DNA from: Io17-Chloro-G2 sp963663135
GTDB lineage: Bacteria; Chloroflexota; Dehalococcoidia; Lucifugimonadales; UBA3495
DNA: 64,000 bases
Direction: 5' to 3'
Assembly: GCA_963663135.2 (NCBI GenBank)
Contig: CAXXRM010000001.1
Span: 186,001 to 250,000, forward strand
The position numbers and the translations under genes are program-made. Each line of letters starts with the position of its first letter. Positions within the stretch are counted from its first letter, which is position 1. The notes beneath the pieces are model-generated. The model had not been told where the DNA came from, ran no database searches, and saw only the letters and a list, made by a program, of their open reading frames with translations. Below, in pieces: positions 45,730 through 55,963 of the stretch.

Positions 45730-45732
45730 TAA

Positions 45733-46004
45733 GTCCCACATTTCCCATTCAAGCTCAGATCCCCCGTTAGTCCCCGAGGGCCTATTCATTATCTACCGTC
45801 ATACTCACCGCAACGGGAATCCAGAACCCCTTCCCAAATCCAACCAGGTACAGGTGTGTCGGAAACCATTTTGGCCGCCCCCACGCCGTCATTCTCGTCG
45901 CAACGGGAATCCAGAGCTCGTTCCCACATCCTGCCAGGTGAGGGTGTGTCGGAAATCCTTGCGGACGCCCCCACACACACTACCCTCCCTTAGATGGTGA
46001 AATT
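45733..46004. other. intergenic, tandem 90-bp REP repeats
   Basis: Two units of 90 bp (45796-45885, 45886-45975), each starting with a REP core and continuing into CAGGTGTGTCGGAAA-type spacer. Confidence 0.65.
45796..45975. repeat. 90-bp direct repeat with REP cores
   Basis: Same orientation in both units, unlike the inverted pairs elsewhere. CAACGGGAATCCAGA is shared and GTGTGTCGGAAA recurs at the same offset. Confidence 0.75.
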
Positions 46005-47198
46005 TTGACGCAACAACCGTTCGACTACCGAGGCCTGTTTTCCAATAACTCCAGGGTCGGAGCCCGCAGCACTTTCCCGCGCCCCAAGTACGATTTTGCG
46101 GTCGCCTATCCCGACCCCGATACTCTACCGTTGCAGGAACTGGCCCAGGCGTTGAAGGACGCCATGGACCGGGAGGGGACTGAACTCGCCTACTACCCGC
46201 ACACCGCCGGCCTCCCATCCCTGCGCCAACTGGTGGCGGACAAGCTGGTGCGAGATCGGAACATGAGGGTGTCGGCCGATGACGTTGTGTTGACTTCCGG
46301 GTCCGGCGAGGCCATTTCCATGGTAATTCAGGCCCTGACCGACCCCGGAGACGTGGTGTTGACCGAGGAGTTCTTCTACGTTGGCACCATGCGGCAGATG
46401 CTCCGCCACGACGCCGAACTAGTGGGTGTCAAATGCGACGGGGACGGCATTATCCCGCAAGCCCTGGAAGCCGCCGTTCAAGCCCAGTTGGCCCAGGGCA
46501 AGAAGGTGAAATACCTCTACACTATCCCCACGTTCCAGAATCCCTTGGGCTGGACCATGACCCTGGAGCGCCGGCTACAGGTGTTGGATATCGCCCGCCG
46601 GTTCTCCTTCCCGGTTTTCGAAGACGATTGCTACGTGGACCTGCGCTTCGATGGCGAGGACGTCACCTCTTTCCATTCCCTGGACAACAGCGGCCAGGTG
46701 ATTTACGTGGGTTCTTTCTCCAAGATACTGGCTCCCGGCATGCGCATGGGCTACCTGGTAGCCCCGGACGAAGTGCTGGACCGCGCTATGAGTTTCAAAG
46801 GCGGCGGCGGTGTCAACGAGTTTGCCGCTATGGCCATCGAGGGATACCTCAAGGACCACATGTACCGGCACATCGAGGAGGAAAACCAGGCGCTGCGCGT
46901 CAAAAGAGACGCCATGCTGGCGTCCCTGGGTGAAAACTTCGGCGGCGGCGCTACCTGGGAAATTCCCCAAGGGGGCTTGTACGTCTGGCTGGAAATGCCC
47001 GACAACGTCGACCTCGAGGCGTTCCAGGAGCAGTCGTTCCGGGAAGGAGTAGGCTACTACAATGGTGCCATGTTCTCGCCATCCGGGCAAGGCAAAAACA
47101 AGGCCCGCCTATGCTTCGGCCACCCCAGCGCCGACACCATATACCAAGGCATGGCCGAGCTGGCAAAAATCTTCCAGAGAAATGGGTTGATGGGGTGA
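46005..47198 (+). CDS. PLP-dependent aminotransferase (LysN/MocR-like domain)
   Basis: 397 residues; TTG start at 46005. Motifs YYPHTAGLPSLRQLVADKLV, TSGSGEAISMVIQALTDPGD, TIPTFQNPLGWTM, FEDDCYVDLRF and the Lys in VGSFSKILAPGMRMGYL place it with 2-aminoadipate/valine-pyruvate aminotransferases and the catalytic domains of MocR regulators; there is no GntR DNA-binding domain. Cytoplasmic. It follows the repeat block and converges with the nuclease-methylase gene. Confidence 0.9.
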   Translation: MTQQPFDYRGLFSNNSRVGARSTFPRPKYDFAVAYPDPDTLPLQELAQALKDAMDREGTELAYYPHTAGLPSLRQLVADKLVRDRNMRVSADDVVLTSGSGEAISMVIQALTDPGDVVLTEEFFYVGTMRQMLRHDAELVGVKCDGDGIIPQALEAAVQAQLAQGKKVKYLYTIPTFQNPLGWTMTLERRLQVLDIARRFSFPVFEDDCYVDLRFDGEDVTSFHSLDNSGQVIYVGSFSKILAPGMRMGYLVAPDEVLDRAMSFKGGGGVNEFAAMAIEGYLKDHMYRHIEEENQALRVKRDAMLASLGENFGGGATWEIPQGGLYVWLEMPDNVDLEAFQEQSFREGVGYYNGAMFSPSGQGKNKARLCFGHPSADTIYQGMAELAKIFQRNGLMG

Positions 47199-47314
47199 CC
47201 GGAACGGGTTGGAACTGTCCTACATCTGAGGGCCCAAGGAGTGTAGGTGCAGTAGGCGGAATGCGCTTGAACGTCAAACGATTGCTTGAAGAGTCGAATT
47301 CCTCCCTTACCCCA

Positions 47315-49624
47315 TCACAACCGCCGGTTAGACACCACCGGCTCCGAGGCCAGGAGGCTGCGCAGGTTGGCCAAGTCCGGAAGCCCCAGGATTCGGGAGA
47401 TCCCGTCGTCCAGGGAGCGCCGCGCCGGGCAATTGGCCATGCCGGGGAGACGTTCGAATTCGGCTTCCACGATTCCATCGAACAGGTCAGCCATTCCCTG
47501 AATCTGTTGCGGTGAAAGCTGGCGCAAGTCCAGCACCGGCAGAATTTCCAGGTCAGCCTTCTTCATTGCGACCCAACCTCCCCTGGTGCTGGTCCGTTGG
47601 GCCAGAATGGTCAACAGGCCCAGGGTGGAATTCAACCAAACGGCGAGCGCCTTCTCGGTTGCCGCGTCCTCGACTCGGACGGGCCACCATACGTTGGACA
47701 GCACCCTTACGTCTGACCGCATAGCTACAATCCTAGTTGTTTCCAACCAAAGCCTTTCAGCGATGAGGAGACGGCTGGACTGCTGCCAAAGATGGTCGCC
47801 ATATCCGGGGTGTTGTCCACCCCTTGGCTTTATCAACGGTGATAAATAAGAGTCTGGCGAACACGTCATGGTCTTGTGCTGCTCGGTATCGTGTCCAGCG
47901 ACCATTGGATATGCCGTAACGGAAGTGGTCCTATCGAACCCGTCAACGAGCCGGCGCCTGTCTGGGCCAACCTGACCAAGTTCCTGCGAGTGACAAAAGG
48001 AGACATCGGCAGTGGCTCCCTCGCCGGGAACCCATACTTCCCCGTCGTCTAGTAACTTGAGCGCACTGCGAATCAGGTCGGCGCGGGCGAACTGGATACC
48101 GGACCATTTCTTGCGGGCCAGCTTTGATTCAGGAATTGATACCACTTCGCCGACGTGCTGGCCGTCAATCTCCAGTAACGCCGTGCCCGTCTCCTCCAGT
48201 TTGGCCGGTGTCGTCCCGGTGATGGCATGTGCTATACGGTGGGCGTCCAGTACCCCGTCAGGATTCCGCCAGAGATTGACGAAGGTAGTACGGCGTTCAA
48301 CGGCGCCAGAGATTCTAGTCTCGGAACGCCGGGTAGCGATTAACAGCGCCTCAGAGAGGTCGGTACTGTCGGAAAAGTTCCAGCGCAGCGGGTCGTGGGA
48401 TGCAATAACCATGTTAAGGGTGAAGTCTCGCTCAATCAACGCGCGGGTCTGTTCCCAGGAGGGGCCGGTGCATACGGTGGCCGGCAACACCAGCGCCAAG
48501 CGTCCTTCGCCGGGGCGCAGCTTGGGCGAGACCGCCGCCACGAACGCGGCCCCCAGCCCGGCGGTTGCGGACGCTTGCCTGGATCTCAGGCGGCGGGACA
48601 ACTCGCGTTGGAGCTTCGGGCGTTCTTCTGCAGGCAGGCTGCCGAACAAAAGGTTGCCGCCCACCGAACGGGTGAATGGAGGGTTCATTATCGCCAGGTC
48701 CAGGCCCGGCAGCCTGGCGGTTACTCCTTCCGACGCTCCTCTGGAGCCGCCTCCGTACACCCTTGAGGATTCCCTCAATGATATCCCCATTTCTACCGGG
48801 GACAGAGCGAACTGCGCCGCGGCCTCGTCAGTCCCCAGGAAATCCAGCGATCCCAGGAACACGTTCGAGCCTTCGACCCCCAAGGGCATTACGTACAGAT
48901 TCATGCGGTCGAACTGTATGTTCGGGTTGAGCATTGCCAGGCTGGTGGCGGCGAAATGCACCGCGGATAACTGTACGTCGTAGCCGTGGAGCGCCTGCTC
49001 AACCATCGCCTTGTGCAAATTCGCGGCGTCCTGTCCGCCGGCGTCAATGTGCCGCCGTTCGACCTCTGTGGCCACCGCCAATAGCAGTGTTCCCGTGCCG
49101 CAAGCCAGGTCGGCAACGTTGAGGGAGGCGGGGAATTCATGGTCTGCCCAGTCCACGTGAGGAGGCCAGTCGTGGAACACCAACCGGGCTAGCAGTGTAG
49201 CCGCCGGCACCGAGGTGTAGTAGGCGCCGGTGAACTTGGCATTGGTCAGTAGTGTGTGGAACAACCGACCGGATAAGTCATGCCCTTCCAGATTGCGGGT
49301 GTCCTCCATAGCCTTAACCAAGGGGGAGATGACGGGCATTCGGAATTCTTGCGGCGCTTCTCCGAGCACGTCAAGGATGTTGGCGGCTAGCTCAAATACT
49401 GGTACATAGTCTATATTGTCGCAGATGTCTCGCCAGGCGCGACGTAGTCCGGCGATGCCTTGGGTTAAACTTTCGTTCACAGTCGGAACATCTTGATTTG
49501 CCGTGGCGAGACGTTCCTGGAATGCGATGGCGTTGAACAACACCAAACAGGCAATGCGCAACGCGGCGGCGCGGTCCTTTTCCTGGTCGGTGTTGGCGAT
49601 GATGTCGGCCATACGCCGGGCCAT
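47315..49624 (-). pseudogene. N6-adenine DNA methylase part of a stop-split restriction-modification gene
   Basis: 769 residues from the first Met. SAM-binding motif DLACGTG (172-178) and catalytic NPPF (314-317) define an N6-adenine methylase; KFTGAYYTSVPAATLLARLV precedes as in type I/IIG enzymes. The remaining half (about 350-769) looks like a target-recognition region with VRVEDAATEKALAVWLNSTL and a later helical part. The upstream nuclease frame (49655-50146) is in the same frame and separated only by one TAA and about ten codons, so together they equal a 944-codon type IIG/IIL-like gene. It may be still active as two proteins, or broken. Confidence 0.8.
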
Positions 49625-49654
49625 CCGGGCATGGCGGGAGGCTTGGTTGGCCGC

Positions 49655-50146
49655 TTATTCCAAGGCATATCCAACGGCATTGGCTGCGCCAATGACCCGG
49701 TCCACGCCTTCCAGTTCCAGGGGCAGGATGCGCAACTGGTCGGCAAGGTCTGCAACCGAACCTTCCCTGACCCGGCGTTCCGTTAATTTCGTTCCCCGGG
49801 AACCGTGCAGCCACCATTGGAGGTCGGTGGCGTACTCAAGACTGTCCTGGGTGTCCTCTTCCTGACGAAGCCAGTCAGGGTAGAGAACGCCAAGCATTCC
49901 CACAGCATCGGGAAATTCTCGGATACGTTCGTCAAGCTGAGTTTCCAACAAGCCGGCCGAACCCTCCCACTTGCATTCGAGGATAATCGTGTCGCCGCTC
50001 GACAACTCTACCCTGAGGTCTGGAGTCCCTTCACGGCTCCGGCGTTCCGCCCTGGCCGGCACGCCGCGGCTTCGCAACGATTGGGCTAAAAGGACATTGA
50101 CCCCTTCCTCGCGAATGTTCTGTGGGTTGTTTCGTCGAACCGTCAC
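49655..50146 (-). pseudogene. PD-(D/E)xK nuclease part of a stop-split restriction-modification gene
   Basis: 163 residues. GTPDLRVELSSGDTIILECK is a clear PD-(D/E)xK site (Asp, then Glu-Cys-Lys), and the surrounding text (NIREEGVNVLLAQSLRSRGV) suits restriction nucleases fused to methylases. Ends in GYALE-TAA (49655-49657); the codons after the stop read AANQASRHARM and continue into the methylase frame without shift. A single base change could have made the stop. Upstream is a 160-bp gap to the hydantoinase gene. Confidence 0.78.
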
Positions 50147-50312
50147 CGTCTTAATCGCCCGGCCAAATATTGGATATACTAATCCAACGGGTGGGCACCA
50201 GTGTACTCACTCCAACGGTCGACTCCATGTGTCTCGTGTCAACACGTTGGACTGTGGGGCCCGCACACCCGTTTCTCGCTGAATGTCAGCAGGTGTCGTT
50301 CTGCGCTTCGCG

Positions 50313-51737
50313 CTACGCCGCTGGCCCGTTGACCACTTGGGGGTCCACTTTGCGGCGCAGGAACTGGCCGTCGCCGAGGGTAGCGGTGAACAGGCCGTCT
50401 TCCACCACCACCGCGCCCCTCAGGATGGTCATTACCGGCCAGCCTTCGATGTCGAAGTTTTCCCAGATGCTGTAGTCGGTGATGTGGAAATCGTCCATCC
50501 CCAACCGCTTCTTTATGCTGGGGTCGATGAGCACGATGTCCGCGTCGCTGCCCGGAGCGATAACGCCCTTGCGAGGGTATAGGCCCATGATCTTGGCGGC
50601 GTTGGCCGACGTCACGTCGACAAAGCGCTGCAACGACATGCCCCGCTTGGATACTCCCTCGCTGAAAGTTATGCCCACCCTGGTTTCGGCGCCGTTGTGG
50701 CCGCCGGTAACGTCGGAAATGGTCCGGCCCTCTATCTTCAACTCCCAGGACGTGCAGTACTCGTCGGTGGCCATCGTGCTTAGGCCGCCCCTCACGATGC
50801 CGTTCCACAGGGTCTGCCGGTCTTCTTCGGACTTGAGGGAAGGATAGGTGTGGTATTTCATGCCGTTCTCTTCCCGGTAGTTGTCGGCGCTGAAGCAGCA
50901 GTAGTTGTGCAGGGTCTCACCGTAGACCGGCATGCCCTTGGCGCGGGACTCCTGAATGGCCGCCAGACCCTGCATGGCGCTGACGTGAACGAAGTAGACC
51001 GGGGCCCCGGTCCACTCGGATACCTTCAATACGCGGCGAAATGACACGTCCTCGGACTCGTTGCTGTGGACCAGGTGCATGTTCCACCACTCGGTCCGCT
51101 CCTCGGCGGTGAGCTTTTGGTACATGTGCTGGACCATGTCGTCGTCTTCCGAATGGACCATCAGCATCGCCCCGTGGCGCTGCACCTGCTCCATAAGGTC
51201 GTGCAGGTGGCCCATCCCCACCATTCGGGACTGGCCCGACATGGAAGGGGGCCGGATGTTGGTGGTGAAAATCTTCACCGAAGCAAACCCGTCCTCAATG
51301 TACTCGTGGAGTTGGCCGAGAATTTCCGCCGGTATCTCTCCCAGGAGCATCAGGTGGTGGGAGTAATCGGCGTAGGAGTTGTTGCGCCATACCGAGGTCC
51401 GCTCCTGTATGGCCTGGTTGATGTCAATTCCAGGGTACTGGATTGCAAAATCCAGCAGGGTGGTGGTGCCCCCGAACAGGGCGGCCCGGCTGACCTGTTC
51501 GGGCGGCGCCGTGGTCAGGTTCCCTTTGCCCATGATGGGGGCTGCGATGTGGGCGTGGGGCTCGATTCCTCCGGGCACGACTATCTTGCCGGTGGCGTCG
51601 ATGACTCTCGTCACGTCGTCGGTCAGAGTATTCGGAGCGGCCAACGCCACGATCTTTTCACCCTGGACCGCCACGTCCCAATCGCCTACCCCCCAGGTGG
51701 TGACGACTTGGCCGCCGCGGATAATCAAGTCCAACAT
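50313..51737 (-). CDS. dihydropyrimidinase/D-hydantoinase family protein
   Basis: 474 residues. Metal centre: EPHAHI near 57-62 (His-x-His), the carboxylated Lys in GFASVKIFTT, MVHSEDDD, FVHVSAMQG and STMATDEYCT. Full-length match in pattern to cyclic imide hydrolases that open dihydropyrimidine or hydantoin rings, though the enzymes of this branch vary in substrate. The MFS transporter gene lies 75 bp upstream on the same strand and could bring in the substrate. Confidence 0.92.
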   Translation of the reverse strand: MLDLIIRGGQVVTTWGVGDWDVAVQGEKIVALAAPNTLTDDVTRVIDATGKIVVPGGIEPHAHIAAPIMGKGNLTTAPPEQVSRAALFGGTTTLLDFAIQYPGIDINQAIQERTSVWRNNSYADYSHHLMLLGEIPAEILGQLHEYIEDGFASVKIFTTNIRPPSMSGQSRMVGMGHLHDLMEQVQRHGAMLMVHSEDDDMVQHMYQKLTAEERTEWWNMHLVHSNESEDVSFRRVLKVSEWTGAPVYFVHVSAMQGLAAIQESRAKGMPVYGETLHNYCCFSADNYREENGMKYHTYPSLKSEEDRQTLWNGIVRGGLSTMATDEYCTSWELKIEGRTISDVTGGHNGAETRVGITFSEGVSKRGMSLQRFVDVTSANAAKIMGLYPRKGVIAPGSDADIVLIDPSIKKRLGMDDFHITDYSIWENFDIEGWPVMTILRGAVVVEDGLFTATLGDGQFLRRKVDPQVVNGPAA

Positions 51738-51812
51738 GATTTGCCCTCCTTCAAATTTGAAATGCGGCAGTCAGTTCTATTGGCCGCCGCAGATGCCAAG
51801 CTATAAATACTT

Positions 51813-53159
51813 CTAGCTGGGAACCGAGCCTTGGACCGCGCCCTCGGGCCGGGCGCTGACTGGAAGTTGGTCTTCCCAGTGGGGCAACAACGGCTGGGCC
51901 GTGGCCGGCAACTTGAAGATGGAGAGTACTCCCACCATGCCCAGCACCAACGACAGGAGCATCGTGGCGGTGAAATCCCCCGTGGCGTCCCGCAGCAGCC
52001 CGCCAAAGGCGACTCCGGAGGCCATGCCCAAACCGGCGCCCATCATCTGCCAGCCATAGGTCGTGCCGATGGGGGCGCTTCCGTAGTACTGGCGGTTTAT
52101 GATGGGAAATGCCGTCATCTCTCCGCCGAATCCGATACCGAACAGGGTGGCGAACAGGTAGAACATCCAGGCGTCGTGGGCGAAAAACAGCAGCAGGATA
52201 GGGGCGGTCTGCAAAAAGAAACAAAAGCCCATCACGCCCTTGCTGCCCAGGCGTTCCGCCAGAACGGGCACCGCAAACCTGGTCAGGGTGCTGGACACTG
52301 AGAGCACGACGAAGGTGCCCGCGGCCTTGGCAGGGTCCACTCCCTGGCTCTCGGCCATTGCCACCAGGAACACCAGGACGATGGCATGGCCGGCGCATCC
52401 CCAGTAGTGGATGCCAATCAGGTTCCAGAAAGCGGAGGTACGCCGGGCCTGGCGCAGGAATACCGAGGAGCGGATCTTGGCGATTTCTCCCCTCTGAGTG
52501 CTTCGAATGGGTTCGGTCTCTGCAGCGCCAAGGGGCCTCAAGCCGATGTCCGCAGGCTCGTTGTAAAACAGCCGGACCAACAGGAGGATGAACAGTCCCC
52601 CGACCAGTCCGGGTAGCCAGAACGCCGCCCGCAAACCCATAGTGTTTACGATGAGAACAATGATAGGCACTGCCACCAGGGGACCCAATCCCTGTGAGGA
52701 CTGTAAAATCCCCATGCCAAACCCCAAATGCTTCTTGAACCATAGCGTCAGGGCAGCAGTCAGGGGAACCTGGAAGATTCCCATGGACGCGCTCAGGATC
52801 AGGCCGAAGTACACATAGAATTGCCAAATGTGGTTGACGGTGCTGGTCAAGACCATCCCCAGGATGAACAGGAGAGCCCCCACCGTCATGGAAACCCGCA
52901 CGCCATACCGGTCGCCCATCCACCCTGCCGGGGGACCAAAGGCCCCGGACACAATCCATTGCAGGGCAAAGGCCCCGCCCAACGCGCCGTACGACCAGCC
53001 GAACTGCTCTACCAACCGGGGGACCAATATGCTCTGAGATGAACGGAACGACGAAGTGCTGAGCCGCATCACTGACGCTAAAGATACCATCGCCCAAGCG
53101 TAGTGGATCCGGTGCTTACCTACCGAGAGATTGGCGGGGTTCAGGTTGACGCCTAACAA
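51813..53159 (-). CDS. MFS transporter
   Basis: 448 residues with about twelve hydrophobic segments. The loop between helices 2 and 3 has GPPAGWMGDRYGVR, the MFS signature (G-x-x-x-D-R-x-G-x-R); FKKHLGFGMGILQSSQGLG and a central charged loop (about 215-240) fit the oxalate/formate antiporter-like (OFA) and monocarboxylate porter group. Probably imports a small organic acid or imide for the hydantoinase that follows. Start ATG at 53159 precedes MLGVNLNPANL; a shorter start at MVSLAS is possible. Confidence 0.88.
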   Translation of the reverse strand: MLGVNLNPANLSVGKHRIHYAWAMVSLASVMRLSTSSFRSSQSILVPRLVEQFGWSYGALGGAFALQWIVSGAFGPPAGWMGDRYGVRVSMTVGALLFILGMVLTSTVNHIWQFYVYFGLILSASMGIFQVPLTAALTLWFKKHLGFGMGILQSSQGLGPLVAVPIIVLIVNTMGLRAAFWLPGLVGGLFILLLVRLFYNEPADIGLRPLGAAETEPIRSTQRGEIAKIRSSVFLRQARRTSAFWNLIGIHYWGCAGHAIVLVFLVAMAESQGVDPAKAAGTFVVLSVSSTLTRFAVPVLAERLGSKGVMGFCFFLQTAPILLLFFAHDAWMFYLFATLFGIGFGGEMTAFPIINRQYYGSAPIGTTYGWQMMGAGLGMASGVAFGGLLRDATGDFTATMLLSLVLGMVGVLSIFKLPATAQPLLPHWEDQLPVSARPEGAVQGSVPS

Positions 53160-54011
53160 TACGGGGCTCCTGGTTTCGCGATCACTTTAGAGGGGGCTGC
53201 TTGGTCAAAATACCGGAGAAATTGACGGCCAGGTTTTACCCAGTGGCACTCCCGGCGATGCCAACGTATGTTGAAAAAGACAAGGCGCTTTCGAAACATC
53301 CTGTGGGACTGGGTGGCCGAAGCGGTAAGGCAAACCAATGAATCACTGGAATCTCATCAGGGAGTTCCAAACTCGAGCTGCGCCTCAATCGGCAATTCCG
53401 ATGGCCAACCTTCCCTTGGGCGCTAGGCCAGCATAATAACACAGGATAGATTGCCCGGCCCGTTACTCTTTTGGGCGGGAAGCCGGTCACGTTAGCGACC
53501 CAGGGCTGCTCCCGCCGGGATCCTGAACTGGAACACTTGCGGCGTCGACGTACAACCGTGTAAGTTACTGTTTCAGGCGGTTTACCGAGACTCTGGGCAT
53601 CAACCACAGGGTGTGCGGCAAGAGAATTCGGAACCATTCGAAATAGCGTACCTTTCACAAAGGGCCGGCTCCGCGGGCTGTTCCGAAGGTGTTGGACCAC
53701 TGTATGTTCACTGTCGGAAATTTATAGCCCCCTCGCCACTTTGCGGTGTAAGTTCTGCGGACGCTGATGGGCAAGCCGGCGCTTCGCCCGGAGGCAACCC
53801 GCCCGGGTTCGTGCAAATGCTGGACGAAAGGACGATGCTGCGCCGGCGCTATAACGGCGACCAGCGCACTGCTATCAGAACTGAAATGCCAGACCGCTCT
53901 TCAGCGTACGGATCTCCGCGTCTTCCAGGCCAACTGCCAGGAAGCTCGAGCCCGGCCGCCTCTCCGAAGCTGTCCGGGTACACCGCCCAGGAATAACGGG
54001 TTTTACAGGTA
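53160..54011. other. long intergenic region
   Basis: No frame is convincing. The stretch at 53311-53410 shows weak tRNA-Leu/Ser-like text (GGTGGCCGAAGCGGTAAGGC and GAGTTCCAAACTC) but lacks a consistent clover-leaf, so no tRNA is called. Confidence 0.5.
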
Positions 54012-54713
54012 TTGAGTAAGTTGGAATTCAAGACAGTCATTCAAGAGCTTGAGGACCTTGGCACCGAGCAGAACCGCAAGATTTACCGGCGTCACGGAGT
54101 CCGGGAGGACCTGTTCGGAGTCAGTTTCGGCAACATCAGGAAGTTGCAAAAGAGAATCAAGAAAGACCACGCATTGTCGCTGGAGCTATGGGCGACTGGC
54201 AATCATGATGCCCGGATCCTGGCCACAATGATTACCGACCCGAAAATGATAGAGGAAGAGGGCCCACGGCATGACTTGCTTGAATCGTGGGCGGCAGACC
54301 TGGACAATTACATAATTGCGGACGCTTTCGCCGAATCGGTCAGCAAGACCGCCGCTGCCAGGGAAAAGGCTGAACGTTGGAAACAGTCGGAGAAAGAGTG
54401 GATCGGCCGGGTGGGATGGACCCTCGTGGCCAAGATTGCGATGAAAGACTGGACCCTTCCCGACGAGTATTTTGAAGAGTTGCTCTCGACCGTCGAGGCC
54501 GGCATCCATTCCAGGGAGAACCGGGTCAGGGACGCAATGAACTCGGCGTTGATCGCGATCGGCATACGCAACGAAAAACTTCAAGAACGGGCCCTTCGCG
54601 CCGCCGGAAACATCGGCAAGGTGGATGTGGACCACGGAGCAACCGGCTGCGTCACGCCGGACGCCGCACAGTATATCCTCAAGACGGTGAACCGGAAATC
54701 AAAAACGCGATAG
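54012..54713 (+). CDS. AlkD-like DNA alkylation repair protein
   Basis: 233 residues; TTG start at 54012. Helical HEAT-like repeats typical of the AlkD/AlkC family (DNA alkylation repair enzyme): YRRHGVREDLFGVSFGNIRK, LWATGNHDARILATMIT, and VDHGATGCVTPDAAQYI at the end. AlkD enzymes excise N3/N7-alkylpurines without base flipping. The usual catalytic Asp/Trp positions cannot be verified by eye; LESWAADLDNYIIADAF corresponds to the region. Isolated gene; weak ribosome site. Confidence 0.82.
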   Translation: MSKLEFKTVIQELEDLGTEQNRKIYRRHGVREDLFGVSFGNIRKLQKRIKKDHALSLELWATGNHDARILATMITDPKMIEEEGPRHDLLESWAADLDNYIIADAFAESVSKTAAAREKAERWKQSEKEWIGRVGWTLVAKIAMKDWTLPDEYFEELLSTVEAGIHSRENRVRDAMNSALIAIGIRNEKLQERALRAAGNIGKVDVDHGATGCVTPDAAQYILKTVNRKSKTR

Positions 54714-55159
54714 GGCTTAGCGGGACTGCTGGGCGGTCCAACGCCTTTGCGGCATCGCCGGAAAAACACGACATTTTCAATTCCTCACGGGGCCCACGCA
54801 AGTCCATCCGCAATCCTAGCCGCAACGGGAAGCGGCCCCCAGCCCGTTATTTTCGCCGCAACGAGAGCCGCCCCCCAACCCGTCATTCTCGTCGCAACGG
54901 GAATCCAGAGACCCTTTCCTACGCCAACACGGTTATGCCAACGGGCACACGCGAGATAGAGCATTCCGCGTTCGGTCAAGCGTGGTTGCTTACCAAAAAA
55001 GGCCTGGATTCCAGTCGCGATAAGAATGACGGGACAGGCGGCGGGCGGTTATGCTGGAAGGAGACAGCCGCACGGTTGATTTCCGGCAGCGACATTGGAG
55101 GTTAATCTACTATAGCCGGGCCTGGAGACTCAGACACCCGTTAAGGCAAGGAGGGAATT
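54714..55159. other. intergenic region with REP repeats
   Basis: Three diverged REP units in tandem at about 54806-54920 and an inverted one at 54995-55034; between them the spacer motif CACGGTTATGCCAAC (54928-54942). Confidence 0.6.
54806..55034. repeat. dRS3-like REP cluster
   Basis: Three copies of CGCAACGGGA-type cores in one direction, about 40 bases apart with increasing match to consensus, then one inverted diverged copy. Includes the conserved interior CGGTTATGCCAAC. Confidence 0.7.
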
Positions 55160-55915
55160 ATGGGAAGACTGGATGGGAAAGTAGCGTTTATCAGCGGTGG
55201 AGCCAGGGGACAGGGCGAAGCCGAAGCCAGGCTGTTCGCCGGCGAAGGGGCGAAGGTGGTTATTGCCGACATCCTTGACACGGAAGGCATGCGGGTGGCG
55301 GCGGAGATCTCGGAAACAGGTGGAGACGCCCTTTTCGTCCACTTGGACGTCACTAGCGAAGAGGAGTGGCAGTCCGCTATCGATAATGCCGTTTCAGCCT
55401 TTGGCAAGGTTGATGTCCTGGTGAACAACGCCGGGATCTGGCGCCGGGGCAGAGTGGAAGACACCACCGTGGAGGACTGGGATGCCATCCTGGACGTTAA
55501 CGCCAAGGGCGTCTTTCTGGGGACCAAGATCGCGATTCCGGAAATGAGAAAGGCCGGCGGAGGCTCGATTATCAACATTTCTTCCGTTGCGGGATTGGTC
55601 GGAGGGCCCCGCAGCACCGCGTACACTGCTTCCAAGGGGGCGGTGCGGCTGCTGACCAAGGCAACCGCCATTCAATACGCCAAAGAGGGAATCAGGGCCA
55701 ACTCGATTCACCCCGGCGCCATCGACACGGACATGATCCAACAGGTATGGCAGGACGACGACCAGTACCGGGCGGATTCCCTGGCTCGCACTCCTCTGGG
55801 GAGGATCGGCACTGCCCAGGACGTAGCCTACGGGGCACTGTTCCTGGCCTCCGATGAGTCATCATTTATGACCGGAAGCGAGCTGGTGATCGACGGCGGC
55901 AGCACCGCCCAGTGA
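55160..55915 (+). CDS. short-chain dehydrogenase/reductase (SDR)
   Basis: 251 residues. SGGARGQG (cofactor loop, slightly unusual last positions), NNAG, Ser in ISSVAGLVG and YTASK active-site motif; the tail MTGSELVIDGGSTAQ is standard. Strong similarity in text to the SDR at 13046-13792 (same AREGAKV/AGEGAKV, DVS/DVT and IHPG(A/M) blocks), so they are paralogues. AAGGAGGG precedes the ATG. The scramblase-like gene follows at 48 bp. Confidence 0.93.
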   Translation: MGRLDGKVAFISGGARGQGEAEARLFAGEGAKVVIADILDTEGMRVAAEISETGGDALFVHLDVTSEEEWQSAIDNAVSAFGKVDVLVNNAGIWRRGRVEDTTVEDWDAILDVNAKGVFLGTKIAIPEMRKAGGGSIINISSVAGLVGGPRSTAYTASKGAVRLLTKATAIQYAKEGIRANSIHPGAIDTDMIQQVWQDDDQYRADSLARTPLGRIGTAQDVAYGALFLASDESSFMTGSELVIDGGSTAQ

Positions 55916-55963
55916 TGTGGGCGTCCCCGCATGGTCCGGCAGCGTGTCGCCACGGAGGTTAAT

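Noticed and set aside
51751..53097. Alternative 448-residue minus frame over the MFS gene
   Set aside because: It has no membrane pattern or motifs; the overlapping frame at 51813-53159 carries the MFS signature.
53311..53410. tRNA-Leu/Ser-like sequence
   Set aside because: D-arm-like and T-arm-like text is present but acceptor and anticodon stems do not pair and GTTCRA is missing.
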